A DNA stretch of 64,000 nucleotides, taken from the NCBI RefSeq assembly GCF_019931215.1, contig NZ_JAIOUB010000002.1:372001-436000 (forward strand), read 5' to 3'. A program made the position numbers and the translations under genes. Source of the DNA: Alcanivorax limicola. Its GTDB lineage: Bacteria > Pseudomonadota > Gammaproteobacteria > Pseudomonadales > Alcanivoracaceae. Positions within the stretch are counted from its first letter, which is position 1, and every line of letters begins with the position of its first letter. This document shows positions 39,275 to 48,743 of this stretch, piece by piece. The notes beneath the pieces were generated by a model that saw only the letters and a list, made by a program, of their open reading frames with translations, ran no database searches and had not been told where the DNA came from.

Positions 39275-41163
39275 AAGAAGGTCTATTGTCACTGCTGGGC
39301 AGCCGTCGGTTCGCGCCCTATTTCATGACGCAGTTTCTCGGCGCGTTCAACGATAACGTGTACCGGCAGGCGCTGATTCTGCTGATCACTTCCGGTGTGG
39401 TGGCCACAGCCGTGGCGCCCAACACCCTGAACAATATCGGCCTGATGTTGTTCATTCTGCCCTTCTTTCTGTTCTCTGCCCTGGCGGGTCAATTCGCCGA
39501 CAAATTCGACAAGGCCCTGTTGATCCGCCGTATCAAACTGGCCGAGATCGTCATCATGCTGGTGGCAGCGGTCGGCTTTTACTTCAATGCCCTGTGGTTC
39601 TTGCTGGCTTTGTTGTTCTGCATGGGGTTTCAGTCCACCTGCTTCGGCCCGCTGAAATATTCGATCATGCCCCAGCACCTGAAAAACACTGAATTGGTGG
39701 GCGGCAATGCGCTGGTGCAGCAAGGCACCTATATCGCGATTCTGCTGGGCTCGATTTCCGGCATCGTGCTGAATATGGAAGGCTCCGGTGCCTGGTGGGC
39801 ACCGGCGGGCGTGATCACGATTGCGGTGCTGGGCTGGCTTGCCGCACGGCAGATTCCGGCAGCGCCGCCGGCGGACCCGTCACTGAAGATCAACTGGAAT
39901 ATCTTTTCTGAAACGGTCCGCATCATCGGTTACGCCCGCGAGGTGAAATCGGTCTGGTACTCGGTGCTGGCCATTTCCTGGTTCTGGTTTCTTGGCGCGG
40001 CTTACACCACCCAGTTGAAAGTGTATGTCGACGATTATATCCAGGGCACCGAGATGGTGTATGCCCTGCTGCTGGCCACCTTCTCCATTGCCATCGGTGT
40101 GGGCTCGGTGCTGTGCGAAAAACTTTCCGGCAAGAAAGTGGAGCTGGGGCTGGTGCCGATCGGGTCGCTCGGTCTGTCGCTGTTCAGCATTGATCTGTTC
40201 TTTTCCTATCAGGGTTTGCCGGATCAGATGGCGAACGTCAACGGCCTCATGGGGGTTGGTGCTTTCCTGTCAGAACCGGCCGGGCTACGCATTCTGCTGG
40301 ATCTGTTTGGTATCGGCGTGTTTGGTGGTTTCTATATCGTGCCGCTGTTTTCCTTCATCCAGCAGCGCACTCGCAGTTCTCACCTGGCCCGGGTTATTGC
40401 CGCCTGCAATATTCTCAATGCGTTGTTGATGGTGCTCTCCGCCGTGGCCGGCATCGTGGTGGTGGGGATGCTGGATATCAGCATTCCCGGTTTCTTCCTG
40501 ATTCTGGCGATGGCGAATCTGGTGGTGGCCGCGATCGTGTACAGCATCGTGCCGGAGTTCATGATGCGGTTCATGATCTGGGTGATGACCAAGGTGATGT
40601 ATCGGGTCAAACGTGAAGGGCTGGTGCATATTCCGGAACAAGGGGCCTGTGTGCTGGTCTGTAACCATGTGAGCTATGTGGACGCGCTGTTGATCGCCGG
40701 GTCCGTGCAGCGCCCGGTGCGTTTCGTGATGCAGAAGCAGATCTATGATATGCCGGTGCTGAACTACATTTTCCGTACCGGCAGAACCATCCCGATTGAT
40801 AGCCGCGAACGTAACCCGCAAATTTACGATGCGGCGTTCGAGCGCGTGCAGGAAGAACTGAATGCGGGCCATGTGGTATGCATCTTCCCGGAAGGTCGTC
40901 TCACCCGGGACGGTGAAATCGCTGAATTTCGTGCGGGCATCGAGAAAATCATTGCCCGTAACCCGGTGCCGGTGATACCTATGGCATTGCAAGGTCTGTG
41001 GGGCAGCTTCTTCAGCCACAAGGACGGCAAGGCGCTCGCCAAGATACCCCGGCGCATGCGTGCCCGGGTGGCACTGGTGGCAGGCAAGCCCCGGGCGCCG
41101 GAAACGGTTACGGCGGTGGGTTTGCGTGATGCCGTACAAGCGTTGCGCGGCGAGCACGCCTGA
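39271..41163 (+). CDS. LplT-like MFS transporter fused to PlsC acyltransferase
   Basis: A 630-residue fusion. Residues 1 to about 420 form a 12-helix MFS transporter like the lysophospholipid flippase LplT (start: FMTQFLGAFNDNVYRQALILL). The rest is a PlsC-type acyltransferase with NHVSYVD (HX4D, near 464) and FPEGRLTRDG (near 539). Such a protein could flip a lysophospholipid inward and reacylate it. The AMP-forming acyl-ACP synthetase of E. coli Aas is absent from this frame. Confidence 0.88.
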   Translation: MKEGLLSLLGSRRFAPYFMTQFLGAFNDNVYRQALILLITSGVVATAVAPNTLNNIGLMLFILPFFLFSALAGQFADKFDKALLIRRIKLAEIVIMLVAAVGFYFNALWFLLALLFCMGFQSTCFGPLKYSIMPQHLKNTELVGGNALVQQGTYIAILLGSISGIVLNMEGSGAWWAPAGVITIAVLGWLAARQIPAAPPADPSLKINWNIFSETVRIIGYAREVKSVWYSVLAISWFWFLGAAYTTQLKVYVDDYIQGTEMVYALLLATFSIAIGVGSVLCEKLSGKKVELGLVPIGSLGLSLFSIDLFFSYQGLPDQMANVNGLMGVGAFLSEPAGLRILLDLFGIGVFGGFYIVPLFSFIQQRTRSSHLARVIAACNILNALLMVLSAVAGIVVVGMLDISIPGFFLILAMANLVVAAIVYSIVPEFMMRFMIWVMTKVMYRVKREGLVHIPEQGACVLVCNHVSYVDALLIAGSVQRPVRFVMQKQIYDMPVLNYIFRTGRTIPIDSRERNPQIYDAAFERVQEELNAGHVVCIFPEGRLTRDGEIAEFRAGIEKIIARNPVPVIPMALQGLWGSFFSHKDGKALAKIPRRMRARVALVAGKPRAPETVTAVGLRDAVQALRGEHA

Positions 41164-41236
41164 CACCGCACCGTGGATACTGGCATCGCGCAGTCGTTGT
41201 CGCCTGCCGGGCGGCAGCAGAAACAGAGGAACACGG

Positions 41237-41668
41237 ATGAAAGATGACCCGCAGCAGCGCTCTGCCGATGGCTCCAATAGCGGCTCCCATGGCTTGCTCC
41301 ATAGCCTGATGAAAGGCATGCCCGTCTGGCGGACGCTGGCGATTCTTTGCGCGTTGGCGTTATGGGTGATGAGTCTGTGGCCTGCGGATGACCTGCTGCG
41401 TCTTGGCGCGCGCTACGTCAACGACAAGGTCGGGCACTTCATCGGTTATATGGCACTGGCCTGGTTGCTCAGCTGGGGCTGGCCGCGACTGCCGGGCTGG
41501 CTGGTATGGACCGTGGCCTTCAGCTGCGGTGTGGCAATAGAAATTGCCCAGTCCTTTGCACCAACACGCACATTCTCTTGGCTGGATATGCTGGCCAACG
41601 GCTCGGGCGCCCTGCTGGGCGTGCTGATTGCGATTCCGTTATGGCGCTACATCACGCGTATGGATTGA
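41237..41668 (+). CDS. VanZ-like membrane protein
   Basis: A 143-residue product with three or four membrane helices (TLAILCALALWVMSLW, WLVWTVAFSCGVAIEI, GALLGVLIAIPLW) and the VanZ-type motifs DKVGHFIGYM and AQSFAPTRTFSWLDMLANG. VanZ proteins are linked to glycopeptide tolerance and cell-envelope traits, but many members have no known role. AGAGGAAC is upstream of the chosen ATG. It is 73 bases after the acyltransferase fusion. Confidence 0.85.
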   Translation: MKDDPQQRSADGSNSGSHGLLHSLMKGMPVWRTLAILCALALWVMSLWPADDLLRLGARYVNDKVGHFIGYMALAWLLSWGWPRLPGWLVWTVAFSCGVAIEIAQSFAPTRTFSWLDMLANGSGALLGVLIAIPLWRYITRMD

Positions 41669-41762
41669 GAGCACGGGCTGACAGACATCGACGGCAATGG
41701 CTGACAGACAGATGGCCTGAAACCTGATGTCATGCCGCGTTCAGGCCGTAAGGAGCACAAGG

Positions 41763-42197
41763 ATGCGCACCACGTTATTACTGACGGGCTTGCTGTTGTT
41801 GGCGAATCCGCTGGCGGCCCAGCCCGTCTACGTTTGCCCGAGCGACACCGACGAAGCCACCCTGTTCAGCGATCTGCCCTGCGATGAAGCCCGGCAGGAG
41901 GGCGCCATTGGCATCATTAGTGGCATGGACGACCGTGGCAAGAACGCGCCGCCGCGCACTGCGTCCCCGCCAGCGCCACGCGCTACACCCACCGCGCCAT
42001 CCGCCGCCCGACCACCGCGCCCGCAGCGACTGTCTTTTGGCGAGCGCGCCAGGTTGCGTGGGCTGGAAATAGAGCGTGACGGGCTGGAGCGAGATCTGCG
42101 CAAGCGGCACAGCTCAACAGCGTCTCGCAGCCGGGCGCGACAACGGCTGACTCAGGTGAATCGAGAGATTGGTGAACTGGAGCGGCGGCAGCAATAA
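41763..42197 (+). CDS. Small secreted basic protein
   Basis: A 144-residue product with a signal peptide (about 1-19, cleavage after LAA), then a Cys pair (CPSDTDEATLFSDLPC), a proline/alanine linker, and a C-terminal Arg/Glu-rich coiled coil (ERARLRGLEIERDGLERDL and RQRLTQVNREIGELERR). AAGGAG precedes the ATG. The N-terminus recalls DUF4124-type periplasmic proteins. Function unknown. Confidence 0.7.
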   Translation: MRTTLLLTGLLLLANPLAAQPVYVCPSDTDEATLFSDLPCDEARQEGAIGIISGMDDRGKNAPPRTASPPAPRATPTAPSAARPPRPQRLSFGERARLRGLEIERDGLERDLRKRHSSTASRSRARQRLTQVNREIGELERRQQ

Positions 42198-42213
42198 GCA
42201 AGCCGGGCTTGCG

Positions 42214-43134
42214 TCAGGCTGCTTTGCTGCCGGAAGACTTTGTTGCCTCGATGGTGCCCTCGCGGGTATCGCTTTTCGCCTCTGCCTGCTTTGCCGCAGC
42301 ACAGCCGACTGGTGGGAGGATCGGCATATGATTGATCATGCGCCGCTCGCTGCGTAAGTAGGCTTCAGGCGTCATCCCGGACAGGGCCCGGAACTCCCGG
42401 ATCAGATGGGCCTGGTCGTAGTAGCCGTTATCCAGTGCCAGCAATGACCAGTCCGCTTCCTGCAGGTTGGTGGTCCGATACAGCAGGTTCGAGAAGCGTT
42501 GAATCCGTGCGAATACCTTGGGTGGCACGCCCACGGTTTCGGTGAATATCTGCTGGAAGCGTCGCTGGCCAAGCCCCAGCTCGTTGGCCAGCGGTGAAAT
42601 GCGTTGCGCCGGATTCAGACTGAGCCGCGCCACGGCTTCGGTCACGGCCGGGTGCGGGCTGGCGATCAATTGTTGCAGCAGCGCGGATTCCAGCAGGCTG
42701 AAGCGCTGTGCATCGTCCGAGGCGCTCAGCAGCTGCTCGTGCAACTGGTGGCTGCGCGCCCCCCAGAAGGCATCGAGATCAAGCGTCTCGTTATGCAGCA
42801 CACGGGCAGACCCGCCCAGAAATGGCAGGCTGCCGCCGGGCAGGAAACTGGCGCCCATGACATGCTTCTGGGTCGCCGTATCAATGGTGATGTCCCGGGT
42901 CTGGATGCCGCACACGAAAGGCCCATTGAAGTGCTGCTTCTGCGCCCCGTAAGGCCCCTCGTACAGGGTTGCCGGGTTGGCCGTCAGGGGGATCACCAGC
43001 GTGATGCGCCCGTCGGGCAGCAGGCGCTCACGGCAGAACGGCAGGCCGGGTGAAGAAGCGATCCACAGTTCGCTGATGTAACGGGACAAAGGGGGCCCCG
43101 GCACCCTGAAGGTATGGAACATGGCATTGGCCAA
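42214..43134 (-). CDS. AraC-family transcriptional regulator
   Basis: A 306-residue regulator. The N-terminal domain is of the DUF6597 kind (RLLPDGRITLVIPL, GASFLPGGSLPFL). The C-terminal AraC HTH pair has ISPLANELGLGQRRFQQIFTETVG (outline) and LALDNGYYDQAHLIREFRALSGMTPEAYL. An unusual Lys/Glu/Ser-rich tail of about 40 residues follows. It sits 68 bases after the HMG-CoA lyase gene on the same strand, so it may be cotranscribed with it. The ATG at 43122 is an alternative start. Confidence 0.88.
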   Translation of the reverse strand: MANAMFHTFRVPGPPLSRYISELWIASSPGLPFCRERLLPDGRITLVIPLTANPATLYEGPYGAQKQHFNGPFVCGIQTRDITIDTATQKHVMGASFLPGGSLPFLGGSARVLHNETLDLDAFWGARSHQLHEQLLSASDDAQRFSLLESALLQQLIASPHPAVTEAVARLSLNPAQRISPLANELGLGQRRFQQIFTETVGVPPKVFARIQRFSNLLYRTTNLQEADWSLLALDNGYYDQAHLIREFRALSGMTPEAYLRSERRMINHMPILPPVGCAAAKQAEAKSDTREGTIEATKSSGSKAA

Positions 43135-43202
43135 AAAACGTGATGTCAGCAGGTTACTCCCTGACAGCCGGGTACGCCAGAGTTTGACTGATTAGCGCAC
43201 GT

Positions 43203-44138
43203 TCAGGGGGCGCAGACGGCCCCGCCCCGGGCGCGCTCTCGCTCTTCCTGGGAGGCCATCCAGCGCAGAATGCGACCGCCAAGGGTCTGTCCGGTTGCCG
43301 TTTCGGCGATGGCGACGACTGCGCGCAATGCCTGAATATCAATGCCGGTATCAAAGCCCGCCGAGGAAAACAGATAGGCCAGATCTTCCGTCGCCACGTT
43401 GCCGGTGGCGCCCGGCGCAAACGGGCAGCCGCCCAGCCCGCCTACGGAGGCATCAAAGCGGCGAATGCCCAGCTCGCACGCGGCCCAGGCCATGGCACCG
43501 GCCAGCCCCCGGGTATCGTGCAGGTGCACGTAAAAGCGCTCGGCGCCGTAGGTTTGTACCAACGGCGCCATGATGTCCTTCATTTGCTGCGGATTGCCGC
43601 CGCCAATGGTGTCGGCAATGGCGATTTCATCGCTGCCCGCCTCGATCATGCGCCGGGTCAGCGCCAGCGTCACATCCACAGGGGTGGTGCCGTCATAGGG
43701 GCACGCAAAGGCGCCGGAAATATAGGTGCGGGTCGCAACGCCATCAGCACGGGCCGCCGCAATAATGCGCTCGCAGCTTTCACTGGCCTGCTCCAGCGAC
43801 ATGTTCAGATTGCGCTGGTTAAAGGTATCCGTTGTCGACAGCACCAGCCCGACCGTGGGGTAACCCTTGTCGCGGGCCATCTCATAGCCCCGCAGATTTG
43901 GCACCAGCGCGGTGTAATGCAGATCGTCGCGCTGTGGCAGCCTGTCTGTCAGGGCGGCGGCATCGGCCATCTGCGGCACGGCTTTCGGGTGCACGAAGCT
44001 CACCGGCTCCAGATAGCGCACCCCGGCCGCCACCAGGGCTTCGGCCATGCGTGCCTTGTCCTCGGTGCTGACGTGCTTCGGCTGGTTCTGCAGGCCGTCG
44101 CGCAGGCCGACTTCGTTGATGATGATCTGGTCGCTCAT
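43203..44138 (-). CDS. Hydroxymethylglutaryl-CoA lyase
   Basis: A TIM-barrel lyase that splits HMG-CoA to acetyl-CoA and acetoacetate in leucine breakdown. The 311-residue product has VGLRDGLQNQ near the N-terminus (metal-binding Asp and Arg), HLHDTRGLAGA, and the signature GGLGGCPFAPGATGNVATED with the active-site Cys. Homologues acting on related substrates exist, so the exact substrate is not certain. No other leucine genes are adjacent. Confidence 0.88.
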   Translation of the reverse strand: MSDQIIINEVGLRDGLQNQPKHVSTEDKARMAEALVAAGVRYLEPVSFVHPKAVPQMADAAALTDRLPQRDDLHYTALVPNLRGYEMARDKGYPTVGLVLSTTDTFNQRNLNMSLEQASESCERIIAAARADGVATRTYISGAFACPYDGTTPVDVTLALTRRMIEAGSDEIAIADTIGGGNPQQMKDIMAPLVQTYGAERFYVHLHDTRGLAGAMAWAACELGIRRFDASVGGLGGCPFAPGATGNVATEDLAYLFSSAGFDTGIDIQALRAVVAIAETATGQTLGGRILRWMASQEERERARGGAVCAP

Positions 44139-44254
44139 GGTGTGCTCGTTACCGGTTGGGTATTGTCGCTGCGGGCCGCCCCTGGCGAGAGTGGCGTCTG
44201 GCGATCAAGTCTGCCACCGCCGGGCAGGCTTTGCATCCGGTGTGCTGCCCTGAC
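44139..44254. other. Intergenic DNA upstream of the guanidine operon
   Basis: No gene or clear element seen between the HMG-CoA lyase start and the nitrogen-control elements. It probably includes the promoter of the divergent lyase gene, which I cannot locate. Confidence 0.4.
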
Positions 44255-44256
44255 GC

Positions 44257-44283
44257 GGTGCGTTATCCGCACCACCATGGCGC
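44257..44283 (+). promoter_or_regulatory. Candidate NtrC enhancer site
   Basis: GCACC-ACCAT-GGCGC (44269-44283) fits the NtrC consensus GCACC-N5-GGTGC with one mismatch. A perfect 17-bp palindrome with GGTGCG and CGCACC arms (44257-44273) overlaps it. It lies about 70 bases before the sigma-54 promoter, a usual enhancer distance. Confidence 0.45.
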
Positions 44284-44346
44284 AGCCGGGCGCCCTCCAG
44301 CTTCGCCGGGGCGCTGGCAATCGCCTTGAATCAGTGACTTGGCAGG

Positions 44347-44363
44347 CTGGCACCGTCCTTGCA
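44347..44363 (+). promoter_or_regulatory. Sigma-54 promoter of the guanidine operon
   Basis: CTGGCAC-CGTCC-TTGCA matches the RpoN consensus (TGGCAC-N5-TTGCA) exactly, with GG and GC 10 bases apart. The start site would be about 44374, leaving a leader of about 200 bases that contains the riboswitch. Confidence 0.75.
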
Positions 44364-44421
44364 GGTGATCTTCATCGAGGAGTCAGAGGACGTAGCGCCT
44401 CACCCCGACAATTTGGCAAAT

Positions 44422-44515
44422 GGACAGCTAGGGTTCCGGTCAGCGTCAGCTGATGTCTGGTCCGAGAGCGGTCGACCTTATCCAAGGTTACACGGCGGGA
44501 TAAAAGCCCGGGAGG
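44422..44515 (+). promoter_or_regulatory. Guanidine-I (ykkC-yxkD) riboswitch
   Basis: The conserved blocks appear in order and spacing: GCTAGGGTTCCG (44428-44439), GGTCCGAGAGCG (44459-44470), ACACGGCGGGATAAAAGCCC (44490-44509) and GGGAG. GGACAG pairs with CTGGTCC to close P1, an ACCTT/AAGGT stem gives P2, and CGGG/CCCG gives P3. This class turns on guanidine export or degradation genes when guanidine binds. The genes downstream are guanidine transport and carboxylation, which agrees. Confidence 0.93.
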
Positions 44516-44577
44516 TCAATCACTGACATGCGTCAGCTGATTCCTCAACCGATGATCCTGGTATCTGGAGGTAGACC

Positions 44578-45636
44578 ATGAAGCGCTCTCTCACAGCATG
44601 TTGCCTGTTCCTGCTCAGTCTCACCCTGTTATTCCCCGGTTCCGCCATGGCGCGCACACAGTTCAGCGTCTGCTGGTCGATCTATGTCGGCTGGATGCCC
44701 TGGGGCTATGGCGACGAGGCCGGCATTGTCAGCAAATGGGCCGACAAGTACGGCATCGAGATCGACGTCGTTCAGATCAACGACTACATCGAATCCATCA
44801 ACCAGTACACCGCAGGCCGCTACGACGGCTGCACCATGACCAACATGGACGCGCTGACCATTCCGGCGGCCAGTGGCAAGGACTCCACCGCGCTGATCGT
44901 CGGTGATTTTTCCGACGGCAACGACGGCGTGGTGCTCAAGGGCACCGACAAGCTGGCGGACATCAAGGGCAAGCGCGTCAATCTGGTCGAACTGTCGGTG
45001 TCCCATTACATGCTGGCACGCGGCCTGGAAACGGTCGGCCTGAGCGAGCGGGATATCACCGTGGTGAATACCTCCGATGCGGATCTGGTGTCCGTGTTCG
45101 CCACCCCCCGTGTGCAGGCGGTGGCCACCTGGAACCCCTTGCTCAGCACCATGCTGGAGATGCCCGGCGCGCAACTGGTGTTCGACTCCTCGAAAATTCC
45201 CGGCGAGATCATCGACCTGATGGTTGTGGATACCCAGGTGCTGAAGGACTACCCGGATTTCGGCAAGGCGTTGACCGGCGCCTGGTATGAAATCATGGCG
45301 CGCATGCAGGGCGATGATGCTGCGGCGAAAAATGCCCGCGACATGATGGCCGAAGCCTCGGGCACGGACCGCGCCGGTTACGAAGCACAGCTCGACAGCA
45401 CACGCCTGTTCTATGCGGCCGCCGATGCCGTGGCCTTTACCCGCAGTGAAGACCTGCTCAGCACCATGCAGCGTGTCGCCGAGTTCTCGTTCACCCACGG
45501 TCTGCTGGGTGACGGTGCACCCCATGCCGGCTTTGTCGGCATCGAAACGCCGGCCGGTGTGTTCGGCAATGCGGCCAACGTACGTCTGCGCTTTGATCCG
45601 GCTTTCATGAACATGGCCGCGCAGGGCGAGCTGTAA
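44578..45636 (+). CDS. Guanidine-operon ABC transporter substrate-binding protein
   Basis: A 352-residue NMT1/THI5-like periplasmic binding protein with a signal peptide (about 1-26, ending AMA). The TGRYDGCTMTNMDAL-like region and CWSIYVGWMPWGYGDEAG are typical of the binding proteins encoded beside urea/guanidine carboxylase genes. The ligand is inferred to be guanidine or a close relative because of the riboswitch. GGAGG precedes the ATG. Starts the six-gene operon. Confidence 0.88.
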   Translation: MKRSLTACCLFLLSLTLLFPGSAMARTQFSVCWSIYVGWMPWGYGDEAGIVSKWADKYGIEIDVVQINDYIESINQYTAGRYDGCTMTNMDALTIPAASGKDSTALIVGDFSDGNDGVVLKGTDKLADIKGKRVNLVELSVSHYMLARGLETVGLSERDITVVNTSDADLVSVFATPRVQAVATWNPLLSTMLEMPGAQLVFDSSKIPGEIIDLMVVDTQVLKDYPDFGKALTGAWYEIMARMQGDDAAAKNARDMMAEASGTDRAGYEAQLDSTRLFYAAADAVAFTRSEDLLSTMQRVAEFSFTHGLLGDGAPHAGFVGIETPAGVFGNAANVRLRFDPAFMNMAAQGEL

Positions 45637-45641
45637 TTCCG

Positions 45642-46460
45642 ATGAAAAAGTTCATCAACCGCCAACCGTCGAGACTGACAGCCGTGCTGCTGGGGTTGCT
45701 GCCCTTCGCACTGTTTCTGCTGCTGTACCTGTCGGCCTCGGGGGCGCGGCTGGCGGAAAATCCGGACGATCGTCTGCTGCCTGCCTTCAGCACCATGGCG
45801 GAGGCGTTCGAGCGGATGGCGTTCGAGCCGAATCGACGCACGGGCGAATATTTGCTGTGGACCGATACGCGAGCGAGCCTGCAACGGCTCGGTATCGGCG
45901 TGGGGCTGGCGGCGCTGATCGGTCTGGTGTTCGGGGTGGCCACGGGCACCGTGCCCTATATCCGCGCCACCCTGTCGCCGCTGGTCACCGGCCTGTCCCT
46001 GGTGCCGCCCATGGCGTTGTTACCGATCCTGTTTATTGCGTTCGGCCTGGAGGAGCTGGCCAAGGTCATGCTGATCCTGATCGGTATCACGCCGTTCATT
46101 ATTCGCGATTTGCAGGCGCGCGCGCTGGAAATCCCGGATGAGCAGATCATCAAATTGCAGACGCTGGGGGCCAACACCTGGCAAATCATTGTGCGTCTGA
46201 GCTTGCCCCAGTTGATGCCCCGGTTGATCAGTGCCGTGCGCCTGTCGCTGGGCCCTGCGTGGCTGTTCCTGATTGCCGCCGAAGCGATTGCGGCCACCGA
46301 GGGGCTGGGTTATCGCATCTTCCTGGTGCGGCGTTACCTGTCCATGGATGTGATTCTGCCCTACGTCGTCTGGATTACCCTGCTCGCCTTCCTGATGGAC
46401 CTGGCGCTGCGACGATTCTCCACCTGGCGTTACCCCTGGTTCCACGCCCAACAGCGATAG
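45642..46460 (+). CDS. ABC transporter permease
   Basis: A 272-residue inner-membrane permease of the BPD_transp_1 type, with an EAA loop (EIPDEQIIKLQTLGANTWQI) and about six helices. It starts 6 bases after the binding-protein stop. It forms the channel for the guanidine-operon importer with the ATPase next door. Confidence 0.9.
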   Translation: MKKFINRQPSRLTAVLLGLLPFALFLLLYLSASGARLAENPDDRLLPAFSTMAEAFERMAFEPNRRTGEYLLWTDTRASLQRLGIGVGLAALIGLVFGVATGTVPYIRATLSPLVTGLSLVPPMALLPILFIAFGLEELAKVMLILIGITPFIIRDLQARALEIPDEQIIKLQTLGANTWQIIVRLSLPQLMPRLISAVRLSLGPAWLFLIAAEAIAATEGLGYRIFLVRRYLSMDVILPYVVWITLLAFLMDLALRRFSTWRYPWFHAQQR

Positions 46461-46467
46461 GCAGAAG

Positions 46468-47256
46468 ATGACCATGCCGATTATCGAACTCAAGAATGTC
46501 TGGAAGGAATACGGCAAGGAAGTCGTACTGGAGCGCCTCAATGTGCGCGTTGAGGAGGGCGAATTCGTCACCATCGTCGGCGCTTCAGGGTGTGGCAAGA
46601 CCACCTTTCTGAAAATGCTGCTGGGCACCGAACAGGCGTCCCGGGGTGATCTTCTGCTGGACGGTGCCGCCATGCCGGCAGAGCCGGACGGGGCGCGTGG
46701 CATTGTCTTTCAGCGTTACTCCGTGATGCCGCACCTGACGGCAGAACGGAACGTGATGCTGGCGGGCGAACTGTCGGCCAACCGCTTTCTGGGAAGGGCC
46801 TTCGGTGCCCGCCGGCGCGCACTGCGTGAGGAAGCACAGACGATGCTGGCGCGTGTCGGGCTGGGTGAGGCGGGCGACAAGTATCCCCATGAGCTGTCGG
46901 GGGGCATGCAGCAGCGGCTCGCACTGGCTCAGGCGCTGATCAAGAAGCCGCGCATCCTGTTGCTGGATGAGCCTTTCGGTGCGCTGGACCCGGGCATTCG
47001 CCGGGATATGCACGACCTGGTGCTGTCGCTGTGGCGCAGCCAGAAGCTCACCGTCTTCATGATTACTCACGATCTGGAAGAAGGTTTCTATCTGGGCACC
47101 CGGCTCTGGGTGTTCGACAAGGCGCGTCTGGATGTGCAGGCGCCCGGCGCCTATGGCGCCCGTATTACCTACGATCTCGCCGTGGGCGAATGTCCGCCGA
47201 TGCTGCCGTCGCTCAGCGCGCAACTGGCGGATACCGCGCGCGTGCTGAGCGGCTGA
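46468..47256 (+). CDS. ABC transporter ATP-binding protein
   Basis: A 262-residue ATPase with Walker A GASGCGKTTF, Q-loop VFQRYSVMPHLTAERN, signature LSGGMQQRLALAQAL, Walker B ILLLDEPFGALD and switch His in MITHDLEEG. It completes the importer. Length and motifs are normal for the nitrate/sulfonate/taurine class. Confidence 0.92.
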   Translation: MTMPIIELKNVWKEYGKEVVLERLNVRVEEGEFVTIVGASGCGKTTFLKMLLGTEQASRGDLLLDGAAMPAEPDGARGIVFQRYSVMPHLTAERNVMLAGELSANRFLGRAFGARRRALREEAQTMLARVGLGEAGDKYPHELSGGMQQRLALAQALIKKPRILLLDEPFGALDPGIRRDMHDLVLSLWRSQKLTVFMITHDLEEGFYLGTRLWVFDKARLDVQAPGAYGARITYDLAVGECPPMLPSLSAQLADTARVLSG

Positions 47257-47280
47257 AGCATCACGATCAGGGAGAACACA

Positions 47281-48042
47281 ATGCAGACACTGATTTATGA
47301 ATACACCATGCCGGGGGGGCATCACTGGTCGCTGCGCATGCGTCGCGGCAATGTGCTGCGGCTCACCGATGTCGCCGGTGGCGCCAATGTGGGCATGCTT
47401 TTCTATAACCCCGAAAACTTGCTCGAGCGCTATAACGCACCCGATACGCTGAAAGCCCAGCATACTTTTCGCCTGGGGCGCGGCAATTGCCTTTACTCGG
47501 ACATGGGCCGCAGCTTTGCGTCGATCATCGAAGACAGTCACGGCTGGCACGACACCGTGTGCGGCAACCTGAGCAAGCGTCAGTGCCGGGCACAGTATGG
47601 GCACAACAGCTATCAGGCGCACCGCAACGGCTGGACGCTGTCCGGCGAAGAAAGTTTTCTGGTGGAGCTGGGCAAGTACGGGCTGGGTGAGCGCGATATG
47701 GCCGCCAACGTGAATTTTTTCAGCAAGGTGGTCACGGATGACAGTGGCCGTCTGCATTACGACGACAGTGCCTGCAAGGCCGGTGCTCAGGTGACATTGC
47801 GTTTTGACATGGAAGCGCTGGTGTTGCTGCACACCTGCCCGCACCCGCTGAATCCTGCACAGGAATATCCGCGTCGCCGGGTGCGTGTGGAGCTGCTGAC
47901 GGGTGACCCGCTCAGCGATGACGACGTGTGCCTGAATTATCGTCCAGAAAATCGTCGCGCGCTGGAGAACAACCGGCTTTATTACCAGGACCTGCGTCCG
48001 TCCTTTATTGCCCAGGGAGCCCAACATGATCAGGCAGAGTGA
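47281..48042 (+). CDS. Carboxyguanidine deiminase subunit (DUF1989)
   Basis: A 253-residue DUF1989 protein of the kind called urea carboxylase-associated protein. DUF1989 pairs beside guanidine carboxylase have been shown elsewhere to form the CgdAB carboxyguanidine deiminase, which gives allophanate. Visible features are [28 protein letters not shown] with the HDT core, and [14 protein letters not shown]. Its stop lies inside the next gene, so translation is coupled. Which subunit is A or B I leave open. Confidence 0.85.
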   Translation: MQTLIYEYTMPGGHHWSLRMRRGNVLRLTDVAGGANVGMLFYNPENLLERYNAPDTLKAQHTFRLGRGNCLYSDMGRSFASIIEDSHGWHDTVCGNLSKRQCRAQYGHNSYQAHRNGWTLSGEESFLVELGKYGLGERDMAANVNFFSKVVTDDSGRLHYDDSACKAGAQVTLRFDMEALVLLHTCPHPLNPAQEYPRRRVRVELLTGDPLSDDDVCLNYRPENRRALENNRLYYQDLRPSFIAQGAQHDQAE

Positions 48043-48667
48043 ACGTCAACCCGATGAAGCGCATCTGCGCCAGGTCCTGGATGCCGGGGATTATTACATC
48101 GGTATCCTGCGTGCCGGTGAAACCATGCGCATCACCGATCTGGAAGGCAACCAGGCCGCTGACACCCTGTTCTACCGTGCGGATGATCCGGCCGAGCGTT
48201 ACAGCGCCACGGATACGATCCGCGAACAGGGCAACATCTACCTGGGCGCCGGCAGCAAGCTGATGTCCAATCGCGGCAACGCCATGCTGGAAATCGTCGC
48301 TGATACCTGCGGCCGTCATGACACCGTGGGGGGCGCTTGTGCATCGGAAAGCAATACAGTGCGTTATGACCTGGCACGGCGCTGCATGCACTCCTGCCGA
48401 GACAGCTGGATGCTGGCCATCGCTGAGCACGAGGAATATGGCCTGGACAAACGCGACATCACCCACAACATCAATTTCTTCATGAACGTGCCGATTACGG
48501 CGGAAGGCGGGCTGCAATTTGCCGACGGCATTTCTGCACCGGGCAAGTATGTGGAGCTGACCGCCTGCATGGATGTCATCGTGCTGATGTCCAATTGTCC
48601 GCAGCTCAACAATCCCTGCAATGGCTACAACCCCACACCGGTTCAACTGACGGTGTGGGCACACTGA
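48026..48667 (+). CDS. Carboxyguanidine deiminase partner subunit (DUF1989)
   Basis: A 213-residue DUF1989 protein paralogous to its neighbour, with [40 protein letters not shown] and [17 protein letters not shown] (compare the neighbour's NFFSKV). CMHSCRDSW carries Cys residues that may be metal ligands. The ATG at 48026 overlaps the upstream stop by 17 bases and has AGGGAG before it. Expected to act with its partner on carboxyguanidine. Confidence 0.85.
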   Translation: MIRQSERQPDEAHLRQVLDAGDYYIGILRAGETMRITDLEGNQAADTLFYRADDPAERYSATDTIREQGNIYLGAGSKLMSNRGNAMLEIVADTCGRHDTVGGACASESNTVRYDLARRCMHSCRDSWMLAIAEHEEYGLDKRDITHNINFFMNVPITAEGGLQFADGISAPGKYVELTACMDVIVLMSNCPQLNNPCNGYNPTPVQLTVWAH

Positions 48668-48743
48668 TCTTCCGATCCACAGCACCGCAGGGACGACCCT
48701 GCCGGGAAGCCGACACCGTGGGACGGCCCACTCGGGTAGCGCG

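Noticed and set aside
41676-41710. Direct repeat GGCTGACAGACA after the VanZ gene
   Set aside because: Only two copies in short intergenic DNA with no further pattern; probably a chance or slippage repeat.
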